Origin: Bacteroidota bacterium
GTDB lineage: Bacteria > Bacteroidota > Ignavibacteria > Ignavibacteriales > Ignavibacteriaceae
Length of the DNA: 21,034 nt
NCBI GenBank assembly: GCA_021796135.1
Contig: JAJYOQ010000020.1
Coordinates: 1 to 21,034, forward strand
Direction of reading: 5' to 3'
A model generated the notes under the pieces. The model searched no databases and had not been told where the DNA came from. It saw nothing but the letters and a program-made list of their open reading frames with translations. Shown here piece after piece: positions 8,436-16,306 of the stretch. How positions within the stretch are numbered: position 1 is the stretch's first letter; each line of letters opens with the position of its first letter. A program made the translations under genes and the position numbers.

Positions 8436-9069
8436 TTATTCATGTATTTATAAAAGGGAGGGAAATTACTTCCCCTCCCTTTATAGTACAGTTATATTAA
8501 TTTTGATTTCATTTGCTTCGGTTAATGCTCAATTAAAAGATAATTTATCTATTTATTTTAATCTTGCAGATTCTGCTTCAAAAAGTGTAATTAGCATGCT
8601 TCCTGAGAATTGTAAAGAGGTTAAATTAAATTTTGAACAGGGAAATTATTTCGGGGTCTTTACCAACCAAATATTGAAGAACTTTAAAGAAAAAAAAATT
8701 AGTATATTCACCGGCAATATTGATAGTTCAAATTTCCCGGTAATTAATTTTACGATTATAAATGCAAAAGTTAGTTATGGAAGTCTTTTTAGGGAAGGAA
8801 TACTTGGGGACTATTTTGCAGAAAGAAATTTATCATTTTCCGGCAATTATTCTATTCTAAATAATGGAACTTTTCTTAAAAATTTTAATTATTCATATTC
8901 AGATACTATAAACTATAATCAGATAAAGCATTTTGAGAATGATTCTTACCCATTTACAAAGGGAGAAATACCGGCTGAGCCGTTCTTTTCGAGCTTTTAT
9001 GAACCTGTAGTAGCCATCGGCGCATCTGCGGTTGCAATAATTCTATTCTTTACTATTAGAAGTAAGTAA
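8428..9069 (+). CDS. Uncharacterised exported protein with a C-terminal membrane segment
   Basis: I do not recognise this 213-residue product. Visible features are a hydrophobic N-terminal stretch ending in an apparent signal-peptide site (STVILILISFASVNAQ), a polar middle rich in Asn, Ser, Phe and Tyr with beta-like alternation, and a C-terminal transmembrane segment (VVAIGASAVAIILFF) followed by RSK. It is therefore probably exported and anchored by its tail. The start is uncertain. ATG 8428 overlaps the gdhA stop and gives an unusually long, weakly basic leader; a GTG at 8419 is also in frame. No better start occurs before the hydrophobic core, and no clear ribosome binding site precedes either. 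The 5' part of the reading frame runs through the hairpin at 8453-8482. It precedes bamD by 71 bases, which hints at an envelope role only by position. Confidence 0.6.
   Translation: MPNYSCIYKREGNYFPSLYSTVILILISFASVNAQLKDNLSIYFNLADSASKSVISMLPENCKEVKLNFEQGNYFGVFTNQILKNFKEKKISIFTGNIDSSNFPVINFTIINAKVSYGSLFREGILGDYFAERNLSFSGNYSILNNGTFLKNFNYSYSDTINYNQIKHFENDSYPFTKGEIPAEPFFSSFYEPVVAIGASAVAIILFFTIRSK
8453..8482 (+). terminator. Hairpin, probable terminator of gdhA
   Basis: AAAGGGAGGG (8453-8462) pairs perfectly over 10 bp with CCCTCCCTTT (8473-8482) across a 10-base loop. It lies 17 bases after the gdhA stop. The U-tract is only the TTT within the stem, then ATAG, so termination may be incomplete. 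The hairpin lies inside the reading frame of the next gene. Confidence 0.5.
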
Positions 9070-9072
9070 ATT

Positions 9073-9080
9073 TACCTTTG
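9073..9080 (+). promoter_or_regulatory. Possible -7 promoter box (TACCTTTG) for the bamD cluster
   Basis: TACCTTTG fits TAnnTTTG and starts four bases after the stop of the preceding gene, 60 bases ahead of the bamD ATG. No TTG is seen at -33 spacing, so this is a weak call by itself. Confidence 0.3.
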
Positions 9081-9140
9081 ATGCCTTCGGATTATTTTTT
9101 ATTATTGTACTTTAATTATTTGAAAATCAGTTAGGAACCA

Positions 9141-9899
9141 ATGAAATATTCCTTTTTTGTTTTAATATCGGTATTAATGCTCTGGGGCTGTTCTTCTTCA
9201 TTCAATACGGTCAATATGAATGCCGACGAGAGACTTGCCTACGCCATGAAATTATATAATAAGCATAATTATGAAGATGCTATAAAAGAATTTCAGGCAA
9301 TCGTATTGCAATATCCCGGAAGCGCTGTTATAGATAGCGCACAATTTTATTTGGGTCAATCTCATTTCAAAGCGGGCAGTTATATATTAGCTGCTTTTGA
9401 ATTTAGTAAGTTGATTAAAAATATGCCTTCAAGCCACTTTGTTCCAGCTGCTCAATATCAGCTTGCCGATAGTTATTATGAACTTTCCCCTGATTATTCA
9501 TTAGACCAAAAATACTCTAAAAAAGCAATAGAGGAATTTCAGGCATTTATAGATTTCTTTCCGACTAACAGCAAGGTAACAGAAGCCGAAAATAAAATTT
9601 CAGAATTAAATGAGAAGCTTGCTCACAAAGAATACCATTCTGCATATATTTATGAAAAAATGGAGTATTATAATGCAGCTTTAATTTATTATGATTATGT
9701 ATTAGATACTTATCATGATACTAAATATGCTCCTATGGCTATGTATGCAAAAATAAAATTGCTTGTACAGTTAAAAAGAAATAACGATGCTTTAGATGAA
9801 ATTTCAAAATTTGTAGACCGATATCCGAATGATAAAAATCTGCAGGAAGTTAAACAAATTAAAACCAAGTTAGAACATAATCTGACTGTTGCGAAATGA
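9141..9899 (+). CDS. bamD: Outer-membrane protein assembly lipoprotein BamD
   Basis: A 252-residue lipoprotein subunit of the BAM complex, which folds beta-barrel proteins into the outer membrane. The lipoprotein signal MKYSFFVLISVLMLWGC ends in a lipobox with lipidated C17. TPR-type helical repeats follow, with the BamD-typical phrases RLAYAMKLYNKHNYEDAIKE, FQAIVLQYPGS, AQFYLGQSHFKAGSYILAAF and YQLADSYYELSPDYSLDQ, then AIEEFQAFIDFFP. The length matches the family (about 240-280). AGGA at 9133-9136, four bases before the ATG, supports the start. The stop overlaps the next start (ATGA at 9896-9899), implying coupled translation with the thioesterase gene. Confidence 0.9.
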   Translation: MKYSFFVLISVLMLWGCSSSFNTVNMNADERLAYAMKLYNKHNYEDAIKEFQAIVLQYPGSAVIDSAQFYLGQSHFKAGSYILAAFEFSKLIKNMPSSHFVPAAQYQLADSYYELSPDYSLDQKYSKKAIEEFQAFIDFFPTNSKVTEAENKISELNEKLAHKEYHSAYIYEKMEYYNAALIYYDYVLDTYHDTKYAPMAMYAKIKLLVQLKRNNDALDEISKFVDRYPNDKNLQEVKQIKTKLEHNLTVAK

Positions 9900-10369
9900 A
9901 TATCGAGCCAAAAAAAGTTAGTGAGTCTGTTATGACGATGACCGAGCTTGTATTGCCAAACAATACAAATCAGCTCGGAAAACTTTTAGGCGGTCAGCTG
10001 ATGCATTGGATTGATATTTGCGCTGCTTTATGTTCTTCAAAGCATACTCAAAGAGTGTGTGTAACTGCCTCAGTTGATAGAATAGATTTTCATCATTCGA
10101 TTAACCTAGCCGATGCGGTCACTTTAGTCGCTTCTATCAATCGTGTTTTTAATACATCAATGGAAGTCGGCGTTAAAGTTTATGCCGAGTCTTTTAGGGA
10201 AGGGAAAAGAATTCATACTAATTCAGCATATTTAACTTTTGTAAGTTTAGACAATGACGGAAAACCGACAATTGCAGTTCAGGCAATACCGGTTTCCGAA
10301 GATGAAAAAAGACGATATGAAGAAGCCCTTCAAAGAAGAGAAGCAAGACTCCAAAGTCGTAAAAAATAA
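9896..10369 (+). CDS. Hotdog-fold acyl-CoA thioesterase (YciA/BACH-like)
   Basis: A 157-residue single-domain hotdog protein that should hydrolyse acyl-CoA to free acid and CoA in the cytoplasm. The family pattern is clear: TELVLPNNTNQLGKLLGGQLMHWIDICAA at about residues 17-45, where N25 and D40 are candidate catalytic residues. RVCVTASVDRIDFHH and the ADAVTLVASINRVFNTSMEVGVKVYAE strands follow. The charged C-terminal tail (RRYEEALQRREARL) is common in this group. The start is set by the ATGA overlap with bamD, and the 3' end overlaps the next reading frame by at least 53 bases. Substrate chain length cannot be read from the sequence. Its place in an envelope-protein cluster does not obviously match its function. 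Confidence 0.88.
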   Translation: MNIEPKKVSESVMTMTELVLPNNTNQLGKLLGGQLMHWIDICAALCSSKHTQRVCVTASVDRIDFHHSINLADAVTLVASINRVFNTSMEVGVKVYAESFREGKRIHTNSAYLTFVSLDNDGKPTIAVQAIPVSEDEKRRYEEALQRREARLQSRKK

Positions 10370-12464
10370 ATTTTACTTCCTTGCGTTATTCTTTTTCTTT
10401 TCTATAAAAATTTTCCCACAAATACCTGTTAATGGTTTCTGCAAGTTTAGCAATTATAAAGTTCCGTCAGGGTACAACTCACTTTTCGCATTAAACTATA
10501 ATAACGATTCATATACCGATTTAATTCTTTATAATCCTGATAAGAAAAGTATAGTATCTGTTCCGGGAAGCAGAAACGGCAATTTTGGAATTCCAATAAT
10601 TTCTAAAATTCCATATCAAATAACGAATATCCAAAACATCAATGACATCAACAGTCCGGTGAAAAAATATGCGTTTACTAGCAGACAAAACCGGATTGTA
10701 GGCATTTATTCGTTCTTGTCATCAGGAAGAGCAATTTTATCTAGAAAAATTAAATTTGATTCCTATCCCGAAAACATAAGTGCAACTGATATAAACGGGA
10801 ACGGAAAAGATGAATTATTGATTTCCGGACCTGCGTTTAACGGGCTCTCAATTTTATATCTTACACATTCAGGAATTATTAAGAAATCAATTTACCGGGG
10901 AAGAAGCTTCTCTGATGCAATATTTGTGGATTTAAATAATGACGGACTTCCGGATATTGCTGCTTTCGATATAATGAATAACTCGATTTCCTTTTTCTTT
11001 AATATGGGAGATAATAAATTCAAAGAAATTAGATCTTTTAATTTGAATGAAAAAATTAGTCTTCTCCGGTCGGTTGATTTAAACCTTGATCATTATCCCG
11101 ATTTGATCTTTGCTAAAGGGAAGTCAATTGAAATTATGTTCGGAGACAGCATAGCGTCATTTAACAATATAGAAACTATTCACACTATTTATAAGCCCGA
11201 TCAAATAATAACAGGCGATTTTAATCATGACGGTAAAATTGATATTGCATATATAAATAAAGAAAATCAGACTTTATCTATACTTTATGCCGGAAATAAC
11301 GGATTTTATCCGGAGGAAATTTATATTCAAAAGGAAGGGTTAGAAAATTTAGTTCCATACTATAGTAAATTTATCAGCGGCATTGAAGCCGTAAGCAGTA
11401 AAGGGGAAATATACTCAATCTTAAAATTAAGCTCCTTACTAGAAAATGTAAGCCTGGTATTTAGTCCAAACCCCAGAAATATTACATACTTTGACCGAAA
11501 TAATAATGGAATAATCGACCTTTGTTATATTGACAGTTTAACTCAGTCTCTTGACCTTGTAGTAAGAAATAATTCAGGGATTCCGGATTTGCTTTATACT
11601 GTGAAACTTTCCCAATATCATACTCAAATTCTGGTTGACAACACCGATCCCGAAGTAAAAACATTTTACTGTTTTGATTATGGGCAAAAGCTTATAGAAA
11701 TTATCAAAATTGATTTTCGTAATAATAATATAAATCGGGATTATATATATTCTTTGGGCGCTATTAAAGATATTAGAATAAGCCGCGATAATGACGGTTC
11801 TCCGGTAATAAACATTGCATTTATTAATAATGACAAGTTAGGTTTGTCTATAGTTCAATATCATAATTACAGGTATGATTACAGTAATTTTCAAGGTATA
11901 GCTTCTAATATTGATGCGGTAAACATTTCAAGGAAAAAGGAAACATCTTTATACTGCTGGCAAAGTTCAGGAGACAGCATCTCATTAAATAATTATTATT
12001 TAAATAATGATATTTTTGCTAAGAATAATCTTATGAAGTTTGGTAATGTGACACCATCATCGATTACGCTGTTAACTGCAGACTTCTTAAATAAAGACAG
12101 TGAAGAGAACCTAAGTTTTATTAATTTCGGTAATGAATCTAAAGGTGTTTTTGCCCGCGGCAAATCAAAATATATTTTGAGAAATAAAGATTTAATAAAT
12201 ACTTTCGATCCCGCTTCCGGCATTAAATATTATTTTGGCGAAATAAGAAACGGAGGACTTAAGTATCTTTTTGTCTATAATAATCTTAAAAAAAATATTA
12301 GCAGGATTGATTTTCTATCAGGAGGAAGAGAGGTAATTCCGGTGAAAATTACAGATGCCGAGAATCTCCAAAGTTATTTTATTAAAAATTTAAGTTTTAG
12401 AAAAATTCACTTAGTGTATATTGATAAGGATGAAAATTGTATAAATATAAAACGTTTACAATAA
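10317..12464 (+). CDS. Secreted FG-GAP/VCBS-repeat protein
   Basis: A large exported protein, 715 residues from this start. A basic n-region and a very hydrophobic core (KNKFYFLALFFFFSIKIFPQ) form the signal peptide. The body carries FG-GAP/VCBS-like repeats with calcium-loop type motifs: DINGNGKDE (from D158), DLNNDGLPD (from D205), DFNHDGKID (from D301) and DRNNNGIID (from D393), spaced as in a beta-propeller of integrin-alpha type. I see no type IX sorting tail at the C-terminus (it ends ENCINIKRLQ). Starts at 10254 (GTG-less extension to an upstream ATG) and 10302 are also in frame. ATG 10317 gives the shortest n-region and was chosen; no start exists downstream before the signal core. 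The gene overlaps the thioesterase 3' end by 53 bases and the protease 5' end by 28. The ligand and role are unknown. Confidence 0.75.
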   Translation: MKKPFKEEKQDSKVVKNKFYFLALFFFFSIKIFPQIPVNGFCKFSNYKVPSGYNSLFALNYNNDSYTDLILYNPDKKSIVSVPGSRNGNFGIPIISKIPYQITNIQNINDINSPVKKYAFTSRQNRIVGIYSFLSSGRAILSRKIKFDSYPENISATDINGNGKDELLISGPAFNGLSILYLTHSGIIKKSIYRGRSFSDAIFVDLNNDGLPDIAAFDIMNNSISFFFNMGDNKFKEIRSFNLNEKISLLRSVDLNLDHYPDLIFAKGKSIEIMFGDSIASFNNIETIHTIYKPDQIITGDFNHDGKIDIAYINKENQTLSILYAGNNGFYPEEIYIQKEGLENLVPYYSKFISGIEAVSSKGEIYSILKLSSLLENVSLVFSPNPRNITYFDRNNNGIIDLCYIDSLTQSLDLVVRNNSGIPDLLYTVKLSQYHTQILVDNTDPEVKTFYCFDYGQKLIEIIKIDFRNNNINRDYIYSLGAIKDIRISRDNDGSPVINIAFINNDKLGLSIVQYHNYRYDYSNFQGIASNIDAVNISRKKETSLYCWQSSGDSISLNNYYLNNDIFAKNNLMKFGNVTPSSITLLTADFLNKDSEENLSFINFGNESKGVFARGKSKYILRNKDLINTFDPASGIKYYFGEIRNGGLKYLFVYNNLKKNISRIDFLSGGREVIPVKITDAENLQSYFIKNLSFRKIHLVYIDKDENCINIKRLQ

Positions 12465-14119
12465 AAATATCGGCTATTTTCATACTGATCACTCTATTCA
12501 GTAAGATTGAAGCACAGCAATTAAGCAATTTAAAGCTTGATTCACTTTATTATCTTATTGTAAAAAATATTAAACCATCAATATTGGACAATACCGTAAT
12601 TCCTTTATCAGCAGACACTACACATATAAAATGCGGCTTTGAAATGATAAATGATGCTAAATTTAACTTGCCGTTATACAGCAAAAAAAAGAGACAGGAT
12701 TTACAAAATATATTAAGCAGACCGGTAACGGATACAAGTTTTGTAACTCCAAATGGATTTTTCCGGGTTCATTATAACCATACAGGTGCGGATACTCCTT
12801 TTTACAGCATGACTGATTTAGCTATTGCATTGGATTCAGCATATAATTTTGAAATAAACTATCTGGGATATCTTCCTCCTCCTTCGGATCAAAATTTAGG
12901 CGGAGATAATAGATATGATATTTATGTAGTCCCGATTGGAGGCTTGTATGGTTATACCGAGGTCGAAACTCAAGTAGGCGAAAGCACCTGGACTTCATTT
13001 ATGGTCATTAATAATAATTATTCCGGTTTTTATACTGAAGGAATAAATGCAGCCAGGGTTACAGTCGCACATGAATTCCATCATAGTATACAGGCAGGGA
13101 ATTATATATACAGGTATAACCTTGATGAATTCTTTTATGAATTGACTTCTACTTCAATGGAGCATTTTGTATATCCCTCAATAAAGGATTATCTGCAATA
13201 TTTGCCCTATTATTTTTTCAATACACAAAACTCCATTTCAACTAACGGAAGTAACCAGGAATATGCATTAGCTATCTGGAATATTTTTCAGAAAGATAAT
13301 TATGGTTATGATATTATCAAAAAGGAATGGCAGCTAATGCCGCAAATGAGAGCAATGGATGCGATAGACAGTGTATTACAGAATTATAATACATCCTTTG
13401 GCAGTGCATTTAATAATTTTGGGATATGGATGTATTTTACAAATTACCGGTCAATACCCGGAGAATATTTTGAAGATGCCGCACTTTATCCTGCAGTTAA
13501 TCCAATTACCTCGCTGAATTTCCATTCGACAAGTTTTCCCGTTCAATTATCTTCGGAACCATGTTCAAACACTTTTTTGAATATTATTAATCCAAACAGT
13601 GTTGATACATTAAGTGCGATAATTTCTAATACCGATATTCAAAACTCCATTGACAGCACCTCTTCATTATATGCATTTCAATACGGACTTTATAATATCC
13701 CTGTAAATGGTTCCGTAAAATTAAACAACAGCTATTTTGCTACATTTACTGCTGCTAAACCATATAATTGGACAACCTCAGAAATATTAAATAATTCCAT
13801 AGTGCAAAGCAGTCAAATAATAGCAAACCCGATTAATTATTCTTTCCCATCGCCTTTTTATTACAATAAGGATAGTTATATATATATTCCTGTTACTCCA
13901 GATCAGACATCGGATGTTCAATTATATATTTATTCGATTTCAATGAAACTTGTATATTTCGGCGATAATATAAAATTGAGTTATATTTACGGGCAGACAA
14001 TTGTAAAATGGGACGGACTTAATACAAACAATGAAAAATTATCAAGCGGAGTTTATTTATATGTGGTCAAGTCAGGAAATAATATATCAAAAGGGAAGTT
14101 GGTGATTTTGAATGACTGA
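12437..14119 (+). CDS. Secreted HExxH metalloprotease with type IX-like C-terminal tail
   Basis: A 560-residue exported protein. TTG at 12437 lies six bases after AAGGA (12426-12430) and opens a signal peptide (TIKISAIFILITLFSKIEAQ). The zinc motif HEFHH is at residues 212-216, with E235 and E242 downstream as candidate third ligands. The upstream FRVHYNHTGADTPFYS, GDNRYDIYVVPIGGLYGYTE and TVAHEFHHSIQAGNY stretches resemble the MXAN_6640-type putative metalloprotease family. The last ~95 residues look like a FlgD/type IX sorting domain, with YSFPSPF, then KWDGLNTNNEKLSSGVYLYV and KGKLVILND. This predicts export across the inner membrane, passage through a type IX secretion system, and surface attachment or release. 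The stop overlaps ccmA by 8 bases. The substrate is unknown, and protease activity is inferred from the motif only. Confidence 0.75.
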   Translation: MYKYKTFTIKISAIFILITLFSKIEAQQLSNLKLDSLYYLIVKNIKPSILDNTVIPLSADTTHIKCGFEMINDAKFNLPLYSKKKRQDLQNILSRPVTDTSFVTPNGFFRVHYNHTGADTPFYSMTDLAIALDSAYNFEINYLGYLPPPSDQNLGGDNRYDIYVVPIGGLYGYTEVETQVGESTWTSFMVINNNYSGFYTEGINAARVTVAHEFHHSIQAGNYIYRYNLDEFFYELTSTSMEHFVYPSIKDYLQYLPYYFFNTQNSISTNGSNQEYALAIWNIFQKDNYGYDIIKKEWQLMPQMRAMDAIDSVLQNYNTSFGSAFNNFGIWMYFTNYRSIPGEYFEDAALYPAVNPITSLNFHSTSFPVQLSSEPCSNTFLNIINPNSVDTLSAIISNTDIQNSIDSTSSLYAFQYGLYNIPVNGSVKLNNSYFATFTAAKPYNWTTSEILNNSIVQSSQIIANPINYSFPSPFYYNKDSYIYIPVTPDQTSDVQLYIYSISMKLVYFGDNIKLSYIYGQTIVKWDGLNTNNEKLSSGVYLYVVKSGNNISKGKLVILND

Positions 14120-14756
14120 TTATTCACTAAAAGTAGAAAATATATCAAAATATTTTGGACGGCGGTTGATTTTTAAAGATTTAGCTTTTCAAATTAGTAA
14201 TAATGGTATTCTTGGAATTTCCGGGTCAAACGGGTCAGGTAAATCTACATTGGTAAAAATCATAGCGGGAATTAATTCACCATCTTCCGGGAAAATTATA
14301 CATACTAATAATAACATAGAAATTATTCCTGAAAAGCTTCATAATTATATAGGTTTTGTTTCGCCATATTTAGTATTGTACGAAGAATTTTCGGCATTGG
14401 AAAATTTAAAGTACTTTTCTAAAATTAGGGGAGTAAAGTTTAATTCTGAAAAAATATCTTTGCTTCTTGAAAAATTTCTTCTAATCGGTCGACAAGATGA
14501 TTTGGTAAAAACATACTCATCCGGAATGAAACAGCGATTAAAATTCATTTTTGCCCTAATGCACAGTCCGAGATTGATTATTTTAGATGAGCCGACTTCA
14601 AATCTTGACTCAGCCGGAAAAGATGTAGTTTATCAAATTATAGAAGAAGAAAGCAAATCAAATATTACAATAATTGCGTCTAATGAAGAATCTGACCTTT
14701 CTGTATGCCCAAAAGAGATTAAATTAGAAGATTTTAAACCAGTACAATCGGCATAA
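14112..14756 (+). CDS. ccmA: Cytochrome c maturation ATPase CcmA
   Basis: A 214-residue ABC ATPase that, with CcmB, powers release of haem-loaded CcmE from CcmC/D during cytochrome c maturation. Walker A is GSNGSGKST (38-46), the signature region is YSSGMKQR (135-142) and Walker B is LIILDEPTSNLD (D159-E160). The length matches CcmA. The ABC fold alone would be generic; the assignment rests on the ccmB-ccmF run that follows. The start overlaps the protease gene, so ccmA is transcribed from the upstream envelope cluster. It is separated from ccmB by 153 bases with a possible second promoter, an unusual split in a system normally encoded as one tight operon. Confidence 0.85.
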   Translation: MTDYSLKVENISKYFGRRLIFKDLAFQISNNGILGISGSNGSGKSTLVKIIAGINSPSSGKIIHTNNNIEIIPEKLHNYIGFVSPYLVLYEEFSALENLKYFSKIRGVKFNSEKISLLLEKFLLIGRQDDLVKTYSSGMKQRLKFIFALMHSPRLIILDEPTSNLDSAGKDVVYQIIEEESKSNITIIASNEESDLSVCPKEIKLEDFKPVQSA

Positions 14757-14871
14757 TAATTGTTTATTAAGTAATAAATTAATGAAAATAAAGATTCTTT
14801 TGATTTAATAATTAACATTTAGCAAATAAAATTCTCATTTTTAAGAACGATGTCTTTTAGCTTAAATTTCT

Positions 14872-14879
14872 TACTTTTG
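14872..14879 (+). promoter_or_regulatory. Possible -7 promoter box (TACTTTTG) for ccmB-ccmF
   Basis: TACTTTTG fits TAnnTTTG and ends 30 bases before the ccmB ATG, in the 153-base gap between ccmA and ccmB. The short leader is very T-rich and carries CTTTTTACTT twice (14881-14890 and 14895-14904). No -33 TTG and no Shine-Dalgarno sequence is seen. Confidence 0.4.
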
Positions 14880-14909
14880 CCTTTTTACTTTTAACTTTTT
14901 ACTTGAAAA

Positions 14910-15575
14910 ATGACCAACAAAGCATACGCATTATATCAAAAAGACTTTCACTCAGAAATGAGGACGAGGTATGCAGTAAATTCATTAGCTATGTTCGTTA
15001 TAGTAGCAATAAGTGTCATTTTATTTTCAGTCGGAAATGAAACAATAACGCAAAGTTTAACGGCAGGATTGTTTTGGGTAGTTATTTTTTTCTCAGCTAT
15101 GTCCGGTCTTTCGCGTGCTTTTGTTTCTGAAGAAGAGCGAGGAACGACCTTAGCACTTCAGTTAGTTGCTGCTCCGACAACTATTTTCTCCGGAAAATTA
15201 TTTTTTAATATTGTTCTAGTTTTTTGCATGAATATAGTCATTACAATTCTTTATTCAGCACTTTTCGACAGTTTTGCAATTAAGAATTTTGGGCTATTCG
15301 TTGTGGCATTTTTCTTCGGATGTGCAGGTTTGGCAATAGCCTCAACAATTATTGCAGCTATTATTTCAAAAGCAGGAGCAAAAGGTACGTTATATCCCGT
15401 TCTTTCTTTTCCGATTTTATTACCTTTAATTTTAACTTCTGTACAATTAACTTTGATGGCGTTTGACGGATCAACTTTTACAGATGCAAAATTTGAATTA
15501 GCAATTATAATTTGTTATGATGTTATAATGCTCACAGCATCATATTTGCTCTTCGATTTTGTATGGAAAGATTAG
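14910..15575 (+). CDS. ccmB: Haem exporter membrane subunit CcmB
   Basis: A 221-residue polytopic inner-membrane protein that pairs with CcmA. About six hydrophobic segments are visible (near residues 24-42, 48-68, 96-120, 126-150, 158-180 and 198-217). The family hallmark after the second segment is present: SAMSGLSRAFVSEEERGTTL, then ALQLVAAPTTIFSGK. The length agrees with the usual ~220 residues. No Shine-Dalgarno sequence precedes ATG 14910, but this start gives the expected amphipathic N-terminus (MTNKAYALYQKDFHSEMRTRY). Its C-terminal codons overlap the open ccmC frame if ccmC is read from TTG 15559. Confidence 0.92.
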   Translation: MTNKAYALYQKDFHSEMRTRYAVNSLAMFVIVAISVILFSVGNETITQSLTAGLFWVVIFFSAMSGLSRAFVSEEERGTTLALQLVAAPTTIFSGKLFFNIVLVFCMNIVITILYSALFDSFAIKNFGLFVVAFFFGCAGLAIASTIIAAIISKAGAKGTLYPVLSFPILLPLILTSVQLTLMAFDGSTFTDAKFELAIIICYDVIMLTASYLLFDFVWKD

Positions 15576-16305
15576 TAAGTTTAATAAATTTATTAGGATA
15601 AATTATGGTTTGGAAAATATCCCTTTTCTTTTTAATGGTTTTGTTTCTATTGCCGGAATTGCATTCCCGATAGTACCTATACCGGTGAAATGGTATGAGT
15701 TCCCATTAATTCCCGGACTTAAAGAAAATGCTAAAATTATCTTCTTTCATGTTCCAACGGCTTGGCTTTCGGTTGTTGCATTCTTTATGTCAACCCTTTA
15801 TAGTATTAAGTATTTGAGACATAAAAATTTAGATGATGATGCCAAATCTTATGCTGCTTCACAGTTAGGAATTATATTTTGCATACTAGCAACAATTACA
15901 GGAGCTGTTTGGGCAAAGTTCGCATGGGGCTCTTTCTGGAGCTGGGATCCGCGTCAAACAAGTATTTTTGCTTTATTGCTAATATACGGAGCCTGGTTTG
16001 CTTTGAGATCTTCAATCGAATCTGAAGAAAAAAGAGCATCGCTTTCTTCCGTTTATTCAATAATTGCTTTTTTGACAGTTCCTTTTTTTGTATTTATTAT
16101 GCCCCGGATAATGAAAGGCTTACATCCCGGCTCAGCAGATGATACAAATTCAGGACCGGTTATTGACTTTAAGATGAATGCCAACATGCAATTGATATTT
16201 TTCCTTTCTCTTATCGGCTTTACTGTTCTATATTTTTGGATGTGGAATATCGGATATAAATCAATTATTTACCGGGATAAATTAAATAAACAGAATAGAG
16301 GTTAA
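15559..16305 (+). CDS. ccmC: Haem-handling protein CcmC, N-terminus possibly frameshifted
   Basis: An inner-membrane protein that attaches haem to CcmE. The body is intact: FFHVPTAW (H64, counted from TTG 15559), the tryptophan-rich haem motif WGSFWSWDPRQTS (123-135), and KGLHPG (H189), the two His being the usual haem ligands. About six membrane segments are present. The start is doubtful. The open frame reaches back to TTG 15559, inside ccmB and without a ribosome binding site. The best-placed start, ATG 15605 with AGGA six bases upstream (15595-15598), is in another frame and encodes a typical first helix, MVWKISLFFLMVLF, before running into a stop. Joining the two needs a one-base shift between about 15621 and 15660. 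TTG 15610 is in frame with the body and is an alternative start. The function call is firm. Confidence 0.9.
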   Translation: MYGKISKFNKFIRINYGLENIPFLFNGFVSIAGIAFPIVPIPVKWYEFPLIPGLKENAKIIFFHVPTAWLSVVAFFMSTLYSIKYLRHKNLDDDAKSYAASQLGIIFCILATITGAVWAKFAWGSFWSWDPRQTSIFALLLIYGAWFALRSSIESEEKRASLSSVYSIIAFLTVPFFVFIMPRIMKGLHPGSADDTNSGPVIDFKMNANMQLIFFLSLIGFTVLYFWMWNIGYKSIIYRDKLNKQNRG

Positions 16306-16306
16306 A

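Noticed and set aside
12437..12464. Overlap of the FG-GAP gene end with the protease gene as a sign of a wrong protease start
   Set aside because: TTG 12437 has AAGGA six bases upstream and opens directly into a good signal peptide, so the 28-base overlap is accepted.
14881..14904. CTTTTTACTT tandem copies as a protein-binding operator
   Set aside because: The sequence is low-complexity T-rich DNA and one further exact copy occurs in an unrelated gap; there is no symmetry suggesting an operator.
15605..15660. Programmed -1 frameshifting in ccmC
   Set aside because: No classical slippery heptamer in the correct phase and no clear stimulatory structure noticed; an assembly indel or a different start explains the data more simply.
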